From Gordionus sp. m RMFG-2023 (Eukaryota; Nematomorpha; Gordioida; Chordodea; Parachordodidae): 64,000 nucleotides of DNA. The stretch spans positions 6,549,366 to 6,613,365 of the forward strand of contig NC_088777.1 of NCBI RefSeq assembly GCF_954871325.1. Direction: 5' to 3'. This document shows positions 24,816 through 35,400 of this stretch, in pieces. Position numbers and translations under genes: made by a program. Numbering within the stretch: the first letter of the stretch is position 1; every line of letters starts with the position of its first letter. The notes beneath the pieces are model-generated. The model saw only the letters and a list, made by a program, of their open reading frames with translations. It did not search any database and had not been told where the DNA came from.

Positions 24816-26320
24816 ATATTATCCTTAAAAAGATCATATAAAAAAAAAGTTTCATAAAATCCACCTCATTTAATAAAAAAGATAATTTAAAAAAAATGAT
24901 AAAAAAATTATAAAAGATTTCACCTAAAAGATATTTATCTAATAAAATTTACAATATAATTCCTCAATAAAAGATGTATTTATAAAGAAGATTGTGAAAA
25001 TCACTAATAAATTATATTAAAAAGAATATTATAATTTTACAATATAGCAGCATATTATTTTTTTTATTAAAATAACATCAAATAAATAAATTTATTTTCA
25101 TTTCAAAATATAATAATATAAATAAAAAATATTAAATCATATCATGTTTATTTGTTGATAATAATAAAATATTTACATTAAATATAAATAAAATAAATTA
25201 TTTTACTAAAATAAATTATTTTACTAAAATAAAATATTTTACTAAAATAAATAATAATTAATACTAAGCATCGATGCAGAATTTTGACTAATTTTTAGCA
25301 GATTTATATAGGCTTAGCCGATTTTAGGCTTAACCTAATTAGGCTTAGCCGATTTTTAGTTTTAGCCGATTTTTAGGCTTACCTAATTAGGCTTAGCCGA
25401 TTTTTAGGCTTAGGCTAATAGGCTTAGCCGATTTTTAGGCTTAGCCTAATTAGGCTTAGCCGATTTTTACGCTTAGCCTTATTAGGCTTAGGCGTAGTTA
25501 GGCGTAGTTTTTAGCCGATTACGCAACACTAGTTATGAATGATGATATCGCAGAATTGAACGATAAGCGATTTGATATAAATAGAGAAAGGGAAAATAGT
25601 TCTAAGGGAATCAAGTCGATACCACCAAGTTTAGCGGGTAATTGGACTAGGTGCCAATTAAAGTCTGATAATGAAAGGTTGATGATCCTTTCTATAAAGG
25701 TCTTTAAGCGAATATTGTGTTGAATGTTTGAGGAGATGAATGAGGAGGATGAGTAGAGATGTGAGATTTTGGGAAGATAAAAACACTTTTTTAATAAGTA
25801 AAAAAGCTGGTGCGATAGAATGTGGTTGATGAACTTTTCCAATTTTTACATCTCAAAGTTTTATAGATAATTTTTTTGGATATATTATTATTAAGTAATG
25901 GGGAGCCCAAAAGTTGGATATCTTCTTTTTCGATAATAGTGTATTCTTTAAATAAATCTAAGGGAATCTCGGGGTTGAGGAAGCAAATTTCAGTTTTAGT
26001 TTTATTTAATTCCAAATCTATTTTAGAGCATACTCTTTCAAGGTAGTTAAGGGCTTTGCTTATTTAATGTGGATTACCGCAAAGGGTGCCATCATCAAGG
26101 TACCATAGGTTTAGGTCGAGATCAAAATCAAATTTAAGATCTTTCATCATATTATGGATATCTAAGCAGAAAAGAATAGGGCCGAGGAGGTCGCCCTGTT
26201 GTACTCCCTCTTCAGAGTATATAACGCTACCATTAAAGATGAGGAAAGTGCTATTGTTATAGCAGATGTCTATGAAGCGCGAGTATTGGGGGAAATTAGT
26301 ATGAATATCGATTACAAATG

Positions 26321-27099
26321 GAAAAAATTTAACACAAAATAAAATATTGCATTACTTTTAGGATACAAAAAAGAATAAAAATCATAATTTAGTTAGGAAT
26401 CTAATAAAGTGAAAAATTTTTAAAAACTGTATTTTACAACTCTAAAAAAGCTTAAAATAAGCAAAAAAAACATTTCGATTAAATTGGCAGATTACATGAG
26501 GATATAAAGTTAGGAACAAAAAACGATTATAAGATTATTAATATTTTTATAATATCAATTATTCAAATTCCGTTATTAAAACATGGTTATTTTGATCAGA
26601 CATGTCAAATAGTATGCAATTAAATATATTACTTTTTTATTAAATAAATCCATTGATTTATTTTAAAACAAATTGCCAACAGACAACATATTAAAATAAA
26701 TTAATGTATAAAAACTCCTCCTCGAAAAGTAGGATTAAAAAAATGAAATTATTTCGAAAAAAGATTATAGTTAAAAATTTATACATAGAGAAAAGATCAT
26801 ATTTAGAATAATTCTTATTTTTATCAAAACCTTTTATTTAATATGGGTTGTCAAATTAGAATAAATAAATGTTACAAAATCTGTGGAAAATCATGTTAAA
26901 CTATGCATGATTATGTTAGATTATAATTATGTAAGAAAAAAAATTTACTTATCTGTTGGATAATTATATCTAAAATAAAAAATAAATCAAGAAAACTGGT
27001 AATATAAAGGTTCTTAATTAAATAAAATTAAATGTTCTAAAGGACAAGAACATTTTTAATTTATTTCCTATGTTTTAAAGTATAAAAACAAGTGTTCCA
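26321..27099. other. No gene seen
   Basis: AT-rich, no open frame or repeat recognised. It separates the LINE's 5' truncation point from the candidate exon at 27,100. Confidence 0.45.
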
Positions 27100-27213
27100 T
27101 TATATAGAATGGGAAAACTCTGTCCGAAAAGGTCTTGGAGGTGTACCATCAGGACCCAGTTCTCTCCCTGAAAATTGAGCTGTTTTATAATGCATTCGAA
27201 AGCATGTCTTTCT
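27100..27213 (-). CDS. Candidate terminal exon of an unrecognised host gene
   Basis: On the minus strand, after an acceptor (AGAGTTAG at 27,214-27,221, preceded by a T-rich tract), a 114-base frame stays open to a TAA at 27,100-27,102. It is protein-like: KTCFRMHYKTAQF then GRELGPDGTPPRPF and FSHSI. A second frame over the same bases is also open, which weakens the call. The exon lies immediately left of a tandem segmental duplication (27,250-31,892), so the rest of the gene may lie in that region. Family not recognised. Confidence 0.35.
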   Translation of the reverse strand, partial: RKTCFRMHYKTAQFSGRELGPDGTPPRPFRTEFSHSI

Positions 27214-27249
27214 CTAACTCTAAAAAGAAAATCAAATTATATATTAAAT

Positions 27250-29488
27250 AAGGCAAATTTTATCAAAATTTTAGACAAATTCTTTTATAATTTAAAAGGG
27301 TAAATTAGATAAATTTATTGTTGCTTGAAGCTTTTTAGTATCAGTTATTAAATTGCGTGCTTAGTTCTATTTACTTTATAGTTTAAAAGTTTTGACGAAA
27401 ATCGAAGAGATTATTAATATTTTTTAATAACATAAAAAAAATCGCCGAAATGTTAAAAATTATAAAGTATAAGACTTTATAGATTATCACGTTATTCCGA
27501 TAATTATTTCTACTAATTGGTTCCTAGGCATTTTTAAAAGATTTTAGGTAAAGTAAATACCTCAAATAAATGGGAATCATGGATCCTCTTTTAAAATTTT
27601 ATGATAAACTCAAATTGTAGTGTTCCTAGGCAACTAAATTATTTTACTCGGATCTCAGTGAGTGGCTCTTTTTGCTTTTTTCTCCCTTCATATGTTTTTT
27701 TTAAATTTATTATAGTCTTTATATTTATCATCTTTTATATGATTTCTTACTTTCATTTTAATATAGTTTTATGTTATGTTATTTTTATAATTTAATAAAG
27801 TTTTTACTTTAAAAATTTTTTAAATATAATATATAATAAATAATTTCCATTTCATTCTATAGTAAGAAAATGTATTAATTTATATTTATTATTAATAATT
27901 TAGTTAATTATTGTATTCTGTTATATAAATCAAAATAAAGATATTCAATTTACCTTGTAATATTATTCTTATTTTTTTTGTTTAACTTAGTTTTGTAGAA
28001 TGTATATTTGAATATTTAGCTTTTAACTTATATTTTTTGTAATACAGAACAATTCAAATCTGACAAATTTTATTATATAAACTTTAGAAAAAATATAATT
28101 TTTACTTTTAGTTTTTTTTATGTGTACAATTCTTATTAATAAATACGTTTTGTTTAAATAAAAGGAATTAACGATATTTATAATGTTCAATTTATCTTTT
28201 TGGTAAAATACAATGTTATATAATTTCACAAAACTATATTAGTTTAATATTTGAAGAAATATTTTTTTAGAGACCTACGGTTCTATATTTTGTGTTAGGA
28301 CATATGCAGCACTAAAGCATGAGTTAAGACCGTTCCAAAAAATCGATCTTTTAAACGGTTTGTTCCAAGAAGACAGGACATAATAAAATAATATTTTTAG
28401 TTACGGCCCCCACCTAAGGTTTTATTTTATTTAAATATGGCTTTTATCATTATAAATCGCAGCTGAGCTACTTTACATTAAAAGCCTCTAAATTCCTTAA
28501 TTATATTAGATATTAATTCTAATTAAAAATGGAACAAAGCATATAGAATAAGTCTAGATCTAGATGTATGACTTAGAATCATAGAATGAAAATATAAATT
28601 ATTTAGAATATTTTTAATAGTTCTGTACTTGGAATAATTTTTTTTTATTACAAAATAATTATGTTTCATACCTTTAGGGTGTAATTTTGCATCTAGAAAT
28701 AGAAAACATGCATATATAATATATTACGTGTTGAAAGATAGTTATATCCTTTTTGGATAAATTATAGTTAACCCAAAATCCATCCTATTTTTGATTGATT
28801 AATTGTTTTTATTGATAATTTATTGTCGCCTACTTAGGTTGGTACATTTTGAAAAAATATAAGTTTTGATTTAAATAAAATATTGTGATGTGAAAGATAC
28901 AAGAGTAAAGCTAAGGTGTAAAAATTAGATAAAAAAGAATAAAAACTAAGTTAAAAATTATATAATTCTCAAATATAGGATTAAAAAAATCACAAAATAC
29001 TTAAAATTTCTTGGGAAAATCAGAATAAATATATAGAAAGAAAATATATAGATAGATAATTTTAAAATGGGGGCAAAAAAAGGGAAAATTAGATTAAAAA
29101 GTTATAAATGGGTATATATTATTATATAGTTTTTAATTCCAAGAAGAAAAAGTAATTATTATTTGGAGATAATATAGTATTCTTTCCTGAAATTGCAAGT
29201 GTATAATTTTATTTAGTCATAATATATATTCATCCATTCCATTCGTAGCTGAAAAAAAGTTCGAAATTTTTATCTAATATATGCTAAACAATTGTTAAGT
29301 AACATGATAATTTCATAATATTAGGTTGTTTTACGATTGGGTTCTTATATCTAGGAGAATAGTGGAGCCTTTACACTATAAAATTAATATCTTATTTTTC
29401 CCATGCAGATTGTTAGCCGTCAATTTTAAATCAGGATAGCATATCTGAATTGCTAGTTTTTTAGTTCCTTTAGATTATAACTCATAAT
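27250..29488. repeat. Tandem segmental duplication, copy A (about 2.2 kb)
   Basis: Starts at AGGCAAATTTTATCAAAATT (27,251) and ends at TTAGTTCCTTTAGATTATAA (29,461-29,480). The same landmarks in the same order occur in copy B: CCGAAATGT, GGGAATCATGGATCCTC, AATCGATCTTTTAAACGG, GCCCCCACCTAAGG, TGCAGATTG/TGCAGATGG. It is mainly AT-rich. A few short segments between splice-like signals are conserved in both copies (for example TTACGGCCCCCACCTAAG after TTTTTAG and before GTTTTA). No full gene recognised; the open frames at 27,601-27,795 and 28,023-28,229 are not conserved in copy B. Confidence 0.8.
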
Positions 29489-29501
29489 ATTATATAATAA
29501 A

Positions 29502-31892
29502 TCAGGCAAATTTTATCAAAATTTTAGACAAATTCTTTTATAAGAGGGTGAATTAGATAAATTTTTTGTTGCTTGAGAAGCTTTTTAGTATCAGTTATTA
29601 AATTGCTTAGTTCTATTTCCTTTATATTTTATAATTTTTAACGAAAATCGAAGACATTATTAATATTTTTTTAATTGCTTAAAATTATTGCCGAAATGTC
29701 AAAAATTAGAAAGTACAAGAAGACTTTATAGATTATCACTTTATTCCAATAATTATTTCTACCAATATACAAAAAATATCTTAATTAATAATAATAAATC
29801 TGAAATATTCGTCCTCTAGTCGACTCAATTTGACGACTCAAGTTCATAAAATATTCGTCCTCGACTTGAGTTCATAACTCGAGTTCACGGCTTGAGTTTG
29901 TAGTCGACATATTTGACTAACGACTTGAGACTCTGAGTCGGATGAACTCGACTTTTTAACAACACTACTGGGAATCATGGATCCTCTTTTAAAATGTTAC
30001 AATAAACTCAAATTGTCGTGTTACTAGGCCATTAACTTAGTATTCTCGGATCTCAATGAATAATTTTTTTTGCTTTTTCCTCCCTTTATATATGTTTTTT
30101 TTTTCAAATTTAATTTAGTATTTATATTTATCATACTTTAAATTGTTTAAATGATTTCTAACATTTTATTATAGTTTTATATGTTATGTTATTTTATTTA
30201 TTTTTTAAAATTTAATAAAGATTTACTTTAAAAATTTTTTTAATATAATATATAATAAATTATTTCCATTTCAATCTATCTAAATTTCTAACAAGAAAAT
30301 ATATTAATTATATTTAATATGTGTATAAATATATATTTATTATTAATAATTTAGTTGTTTTTTATATTCAATTTATCTTTTGGGAATAAATCAATGTTAT
30401 ATATTATCACAAAACTATATTATATTAATATTTGACTAAATAATTTTTAGATGGCTTCGGTTCTATAATTTGTGTTTGGATGCATGCAGTACTAAACTTT
30501 TATTACATGCAATTGTCTGTTCCAAGAAATCGATCTTTTAAACGGTCACCGGAAGCCCGTTCCCATTTTCTATTCTATTAGAATGTTAATTATTATTATA
30601 TAAAAGTTGCGATTTATCTAACAATCTAGGATCTTAATAAAACCGTGTTTTTAGTTATGGCCCCCACCTAAGGTTTTATTTTTTATAAAATGATCGATTT
30701 CATCATTATAAATCGTAGCTGAGCTACATTAGAAGCGCCTAAATTTTTCCTTAATTATAATAAAAAGATATTTAAGTTCTAATTAATAATAGGAACAAAG
30801 AATATAGAATATGTTTCTATAAAGATTTATTTCGATCTTGATATATGACTTGGAAATAGAATGAAAATTATTAAAACATTCATAATGCTTGTGTACTTGA
30901 AATAATTTTTTTTGAAAAATATTTCAAAATAAATATGTTTCATACCTTTAATGTTTAATTTTGCTTCTATAAATATAAAAATAAGCATATATTTTATATT
31001 ATATGTTCAAAGATAGTTATTTTTTACTGATATAGACGTTATCCCAAAATATATAGTATTATGATTGATTATAAGTTTTCATTGCTATTTATTATCGCCA
31101 ACTTATTTTGGTACATTTTCAAAAAATATAAATTTTGATTTAAAAGAAATGTTTTGATGTGAAAGATATAAGAGTAGACAAGGGAAAAAGATGACTTAAT
31201 AACATAAATTACGCAAAATCTATAGGGAAATTTTAAGTAAACGAAAAGATGGATAATTTATTTTATAAATATATAATATAAAATAATTGGGTGGAAAGGA
31301 GTATAAAAATTAGATGAAAACGAATAAAAACGAAGTTAAATATGATATAATTTTCATAAATAGGTGTTAAAAACTCATAAAATACTTAAAAATTGGTGGG
31401 GAAAAATGGAAAAATTAGAAAGAAAGAAAATAATGATAGAAAATTTTAAAATGGCGGTTAAAAGGTAGAAAAAATAAATTAAAAATTTTTAAATGGGATA
31501 TAATATTATATGGTTTTTAATTCCATAAAGAAAGAGTAGTTATGAGTTGGGAATAATATAGTATTAATAGTTGGTTTACGAAATTGCAAGTAAGAAATTT
31601 TATTTATTCATAATATACATTCAGCTTCCTTTATGAGCTTCACGCTTAGATGAAAAAAAATCTAAGATTTTCTTCTAATATAGGCCAACCACTTGTTAAA
31701 TAACGTGATAATTTCGATAATATTAGGTTGTTTTACGTTTGGTATTTTATATCTTTAAGAATTGTGGAGCCTTTAGTACTATAAAACTAATATCTAATTC
31801 TTCCCATGCAGATGGTTTGCCATAAATTATAAATCAGAAAAGTATATCACAATTTCTATGTTTTTTAGTTCCTTTAAATTATAACTCATAGT
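29502..31892. repeat. Tandem segmental duplication, copy B (about 2.4 kb)
   Basis: Direct repeat of copy A, starting at CAGGCAAATTTTATCAAAAT (29,503) and ending at TTAGTTCCTTTAAATTATAA. The copies differ by many substitutions and indels, so the duplication is not recent. Copy B is longer, partly because it carries a MITE remnant (29,768-29,968) and about 100 extra bases near 30,545-30,640. Confidence 0.8.
29768..29968. mobile_element. MITE remnant inside duplication copy B
   Basis: About 200 bases absent from copy A. They are full of short inverted words around CGACTTGAG/CTCGAGTT and end in CGACTTTTTAACAACACTA, which in complement begins TAGTGTTGTTAAAAAG, the start of the 218-bp MITE family at 56,332. 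The left terminal repeat is not found, so it is 5'-truncated. It inserted after the segmental duplication. Confidence 0.6.
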
Positions 31893-32367
31893 CATAATTT
31901 GCTAGTAATTATTACTATTAATAATAATTGCATTTTTGTTAGTCTTTTATATGGGCTAAGCAAAGAATGAGTTATTTATGGTCTGTAATTATTGTAAAGT
32001 GATTACCATTAAGATGATACAAGATTCTCACATTCTATATGACTGTAATTTAGTTCTGTGGCATTTAATACGAGAAGCTAATTCATAAGCTTTTTATCGT
32101 TGGTAATCATAAGAGAATCGATACTATTAAATGTTAAAAGACATTGGAGTTAGAATTAAGGGCATATTTGGGAAGGTTCGAATAGGTACAATTGTTATCA
32201 TTTTTTAAATGTATTAATTACATTTGGTTCATTTTCTGATCACCTTCCCTTAAAAGTAATATAAGAGAGATACTATATAGTTAAAATAATTGTTTATAAA
32301 TATTTGTTAATAGTTATTTCAAAAGAATTGTAATTCTTTAAAGTTCATTGATAAGGGCGCGACTCAA
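31893..32367. other. No gene seen
   Basis: AT-rich; no gene or repeat recognised. Confidence 0.4.
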
Positions 32368-32424
32368 AAGTTTGCATTGGCATTCTTATTAGTTGCAATG
32401 ATGCTCTTTTCGCTGATTGTGTGA
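32368..32424 (+). pseudogene. Signal-peptide-like fragment
   Basis: The plus strand reads KFALAFLLVAMMLFSLIV then stop: a lysine followed by a hydrophobic core of the length of a secretory signal peptide. No ATG precedes it (the codon before Lys is CAA), and the GTGTGACC at its end is only a weak donor. It is 1.2 kb from the Thr-rich secreted peptide gene, whose first exon is also a bare signal peptide, so it may be a decayed first exon of a related gene. It could be chance in T-rich DNA. Confidence 0.3.
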
Positions 32425-32734
32425 CCTAAAAATACTATCTTTTATTTATTTATTGCGGATAGTTTATCATATATGATAGTATTTTAACCATTATAATCGC
32501 AGGTGTTCATTAATTTTTTTAATTTATTAGTATAATATGTTATAGATTTAGCTTTCTCCAAAAATATATTGTTTCAAAATTTATTTGAATTAATATATAA
32601 ATCAAGGGCTACTAGGCAGATTTCAAACAAGTAAAAATTAAGAATTTATTACAATGCTACCAAAAATAAACAATATTTTAATTTAGTTATTTTAATTGCA
32701 AGGTTTTTAAGTATATTCGATTTTTGCTGATTGG

Positions 32735-32915
32735 ACAAATATCCTACTACCCGGCTGCTCAAGCCTCTCATGACTAGGGTGGGCAATTCTAAGCTCGGTA
32801 AATCATCTTTATCGATATTTACTCGTCAACCATCATGGAAAATCTTGAAGATTATTATCAAATCAAGATTTGAACTTAGAACCTTTGTTTACTATATCAA
32901 CATTGTCAAAGCTTA
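32735..32915 (-). mobile_element. Probable second tRNA-derived SINE, minus strand
   Basis: On the minus strand a B-box-like AGTTCAAATCT follows GGTTCT, about 35 bases after an A-box-like stretch with GACAATGTTGATATAGT. A moderately GC-rich non-coding body runs to about 32,735 (GCCCACCCTAGTCATG, GGCTTGAGCAGCCGGG). The plus-strand open frame over it (32,731-32,916) is taken as a chance reading. The assignment rests only on promoter-box resemblance. Confidence 0.4.
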
Positions 32916-33599
32916 AGAGGAAAAAAAATTATAGGGTTTTCAAGTGAATAAAATAAAAAAAAAATTGATCAAAAAAGGGAGGCTAAATCAAATGAGAAAA
33001 TGATTCATTAACAAAAAAAAGTTCAAAGAAAAGATTTAATCAAAAAGTAAAAATTTTCATTAAAAAATATCGTGATTTATATTTTTCAAGAAATATTTAT
33101 AATTATTTTTGTCATAATAATCCTGAAATGCCAATTTTTTTAAATATTTTATATATTACATTTATTTTTAATTTCCCCAAATATTTCTATCAGGTTATGA
33201 CTTAATATATTATCCCAATTGTAATTAATATGTAAATATATACTACAGTGTATTTAATATCTTTGCGATTCAGATTAATCAAACTTGATGTTTTTAACAT
33301 ATCGGAAGACAAAAACATGAATTAACTCTTATCCCATGAGCGAAAAGGGTATTGCATGTGATTTTATCTTTATCGTGATATTCACCTGATCAAACACCAA
33401 AGTTGCCTTTGATAGGCTGAAAATCTAAGAAAAATATTCCTCTTAATATAATGTTATTTTTTTTATGGTCACCACCTCTCTCGACAACTTTGGCATGAGG
33501 TTTTTAAATTTTAAAACAAAAAAAAATTATCAGCTATCTCTGAATATCCATGTAATCTGACAGGGGCCTGTTCTACAACTTCTTACATCATGTGGATGT
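32916..33599. other. No gene seen; likely 3' flank of the Thr-rich peptide gene
   Basis: AT-rich. The part next to 33,600 would hold the 3' untranslated region of the minus-strand gene to the right. No clear AATAAA was found close downstream of its stop. Confidence 0.4.
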
Positions 33600-34608
33600 T
33601 TAAGTAAGTTTATTGTCACTTGTCACTAAGGTCAGATGGACCAAAGGGTTACTCACTTTAAAATGTCAAATATAGACTTAATTATAAAATTGTGTTAACT
33701 TTTAATTTATACATATAATAATATACCAGGATGATTAGGTCCTCCGGTTGTGGTGGTGGCTGTGGTTATAGTCGAAGCATCAACTGTGATAAAATGATAG
33801 ATATTATTATAATTAATAATAATTATACTAGAATAAAATAATAAATATAATTAAAATTTTATTTCTTTGTATATAAATTTAATTAAGAAAATTTGCTGAA
33901 GACTTTTAGTGTAAATTATTATAAGAAAAAAAAAATTAACACACCATACAACAAAAAAAAATTAAGATTAAATTCATAAAATAATAAATTTATTTTATAT
34001 AAAATTAACAATATGCAATGTATTCTTACCAAGAGCCTCTTGATTTTAAAAGTGAAAAAGATTATAATAAAATCAAGGTAATATCGCAAGGGAAAATATC
34101 ATCAATGAATATTAAATTTTATTTTAAAAAATGAAGGAAATTAGTGAAAATTTAAACTAACAAAATACCCCATAATTATTTAATTTTTCATATCATAATC
34201 GTATTAATAAGAATCACATTTTAAACCAATTATATCTATTTGAAAAATTTGATTTCATAGTAAATCTATGAAAGATAAAATATTTTAAACTAATTTCTCT
34301 ATAAATCTTAATTTTGCAATATTTTTTTCTCTTTAATATGTAAAAATATTGAATTTTTTGATGCAAATACCAAATCAATCCCATTAAATACATGCATTGA
34401 TTTGAAGTTAAATTAAAATTTATGATATGTTAAAATGTTAATAAAAATAGGAAACTTATAGTACTAATAATTTTAAATATTTTTTAGCAATATAATGCTT
34501 GCATGATTTTAAAAGTATAAATAATTTTATTGAAATTTATATTTTACCTTGTGATAGTCCTATGAAAGCCAGCATAACTACGATTAAGAATATACCATTG
34601 AAAAACAT
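33600..34608 (-). CDS. Small secreted Thr-rich peptide, four exons
   Basis: Minus-strand exons 34,608-34,548, 34,038-34,030, 33,783-33,727 and 33,625-33,600 join in frame, every junction in phase 1. Each intron (509, 246, 101 bp) begins GTAAAA, GTAAGA or GTATAT and ends AG. Exon 1 alone encodes a signal peptide (MFFNGIFLIVVMLAF then IGLSQ). Exon 2 is a 9-bp microexon adding EAL. Exon 3 is Thr-rich (STITTATTTTGGPNHP). Exon 4 ends in SDNKLT and a TAA at 33,600-33,602. The product would be 50 residues, about 30 after cleavage, without cysteines, with a Thr cluster suited to O-glycosylation. This is known for mucin-like peptides and inferred here. I recognise no family. The 9-bp exon is the weakest part; skipping it also keeps the frame. 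Confidence 0.6.
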
Positions 34609-35400
34609 CTTTAGCGAAAATAAGTTAATTTCAATTGAAGTTTCAATAAAATAATTTCAATATAAGTTTTAATAAATTATTTGAATTGCCAAAAATTTTC
34701 TCTTAACTCGTTTATAATAAATTTATTACATATGAACTGGTCTACAATAAAATTAAAATGATCAAAACAATGGTATTATTTAATTAACCCTAGCTACATC
34801 TTAAATATTTTTATGAACTACAACCTCATATTATATTGTATTATTTGACCTTTTGTTATTCAATGTACCCAATATTATTTGTAATATTTGTACAACTAAG
34901 GTATTAAACATTTTATGCAAGCCTAGTAAATTTTATTCAAATAGGCTTCAAATTCAAAAGGAATATAGTATATATTTTTATAATATTTAAGTTTTTTAAA
35001 AAAAAGATATTTGGAGGGAAAAGGGTTCAAATGTATTGCATCATGAAAATCACAGGGTCTCAGGGGATACCCTCTTAGTTAACATACTAATATTGTTAAT
35101 AATGAGTTTTGCAAATAATTTTGAATATTCAATGATTTTGAATATTTTCCTAATCGAACAAAATCTCGAATATCAAATAATAAATATTTGTTTTCGGTAT
35201 ATACTGATGATTATGAAAAAGAAATTCGACTTATAATTTCTGTTTTTAATCAAAATGGAAAACAGACATGTATATGTTTATTATAAATATTATAATAATT
35301 GAATATTTCCCCCAATTCAGTCACCGTAAAGTTATAACTCATATATCCCACATTTCAATAATGTATCTAATGATTAAAGTTTCTATAATAAAATACATAA
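34609..35400. other. No gene seen; upstream region of the peptide gene
   Basis: AT-rich. It would contain the promoter of the minus-strand peptide gene, but I see no convincing TATA box among the many A/T words. The open frame at 35,036-35,236 carries no recognisable motif. Confidence 0.4.

Larger units (their letters stand above)
22027..25531. mobile_element. Foldback-like palindromic transposon, 3,505 bp
   Basis: The ends are perfect inverted repeats TAGTGTTGCGTAATCGGCTA. GTTATGAA flanks both sides (22,019-22,026 and 25,532-25,539), an 8-bp target-site duplication; if the ends are taken as AG...CT the duplication is 10 bp. From the ends inward both arms show GGCTTAGCC/CCTAATTAGG repeats (22,040-22,240 and 25,290-25,520), then a matching AT-rich stretch including GCATCGATGC or a close relative, then a tandem array of 111-120 bp units in opposite orientation on each arm. 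The loop is about 23,440-23,745. No transposase is present, so it is non-autonomous; the TIR start fits hAT, but foldback or Mutator-like ancestry is possible. It is inserted in the LINE. Confidence 0.9.
21150..26320 (-). mobile_element. LINE copy, 5'-truncated, carrying two later insertions
   Basis: Read on the minus strand from about 26,320, the sequence gives a non-LTR reverse transcriptase: EEGVQQGDLLGPILFC (RT block 4/5) at about 26,200, the catalytic WYLDDGTL at about 26,100, a thumb-like segment with INLSLSDFNWHLVQLP and KLGGIDLIP at 25,600-25,700, and far downstream (about 21,200) a WFNGKFLIWDAT-like stretch. The coding order is interrupted by a 3,505-bp element (22,027-25,531) and a 403-bp MITE (21,389-21,791), leaving about 1.24 kb of LINE. 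Stops and frameshifts are several. The N-terminal half is missing. The last motif resembles the PW-x2-G-x2-LIWDxT segment found near the C-terminus in animal LINEs of this type; an endonuclease assignment is only an inference. Confidence 0.8.

Noticed and set aside
25535-25723. Plus-strand ORF beside the foldback element
   Set aside because: Antisense to LINE coding sequence on the minus strand.
32731-32916. Plus-strand 61-codon ORF
   Set aside because: Overlaps the probable SINE on the other strand and has no recognisable domain.
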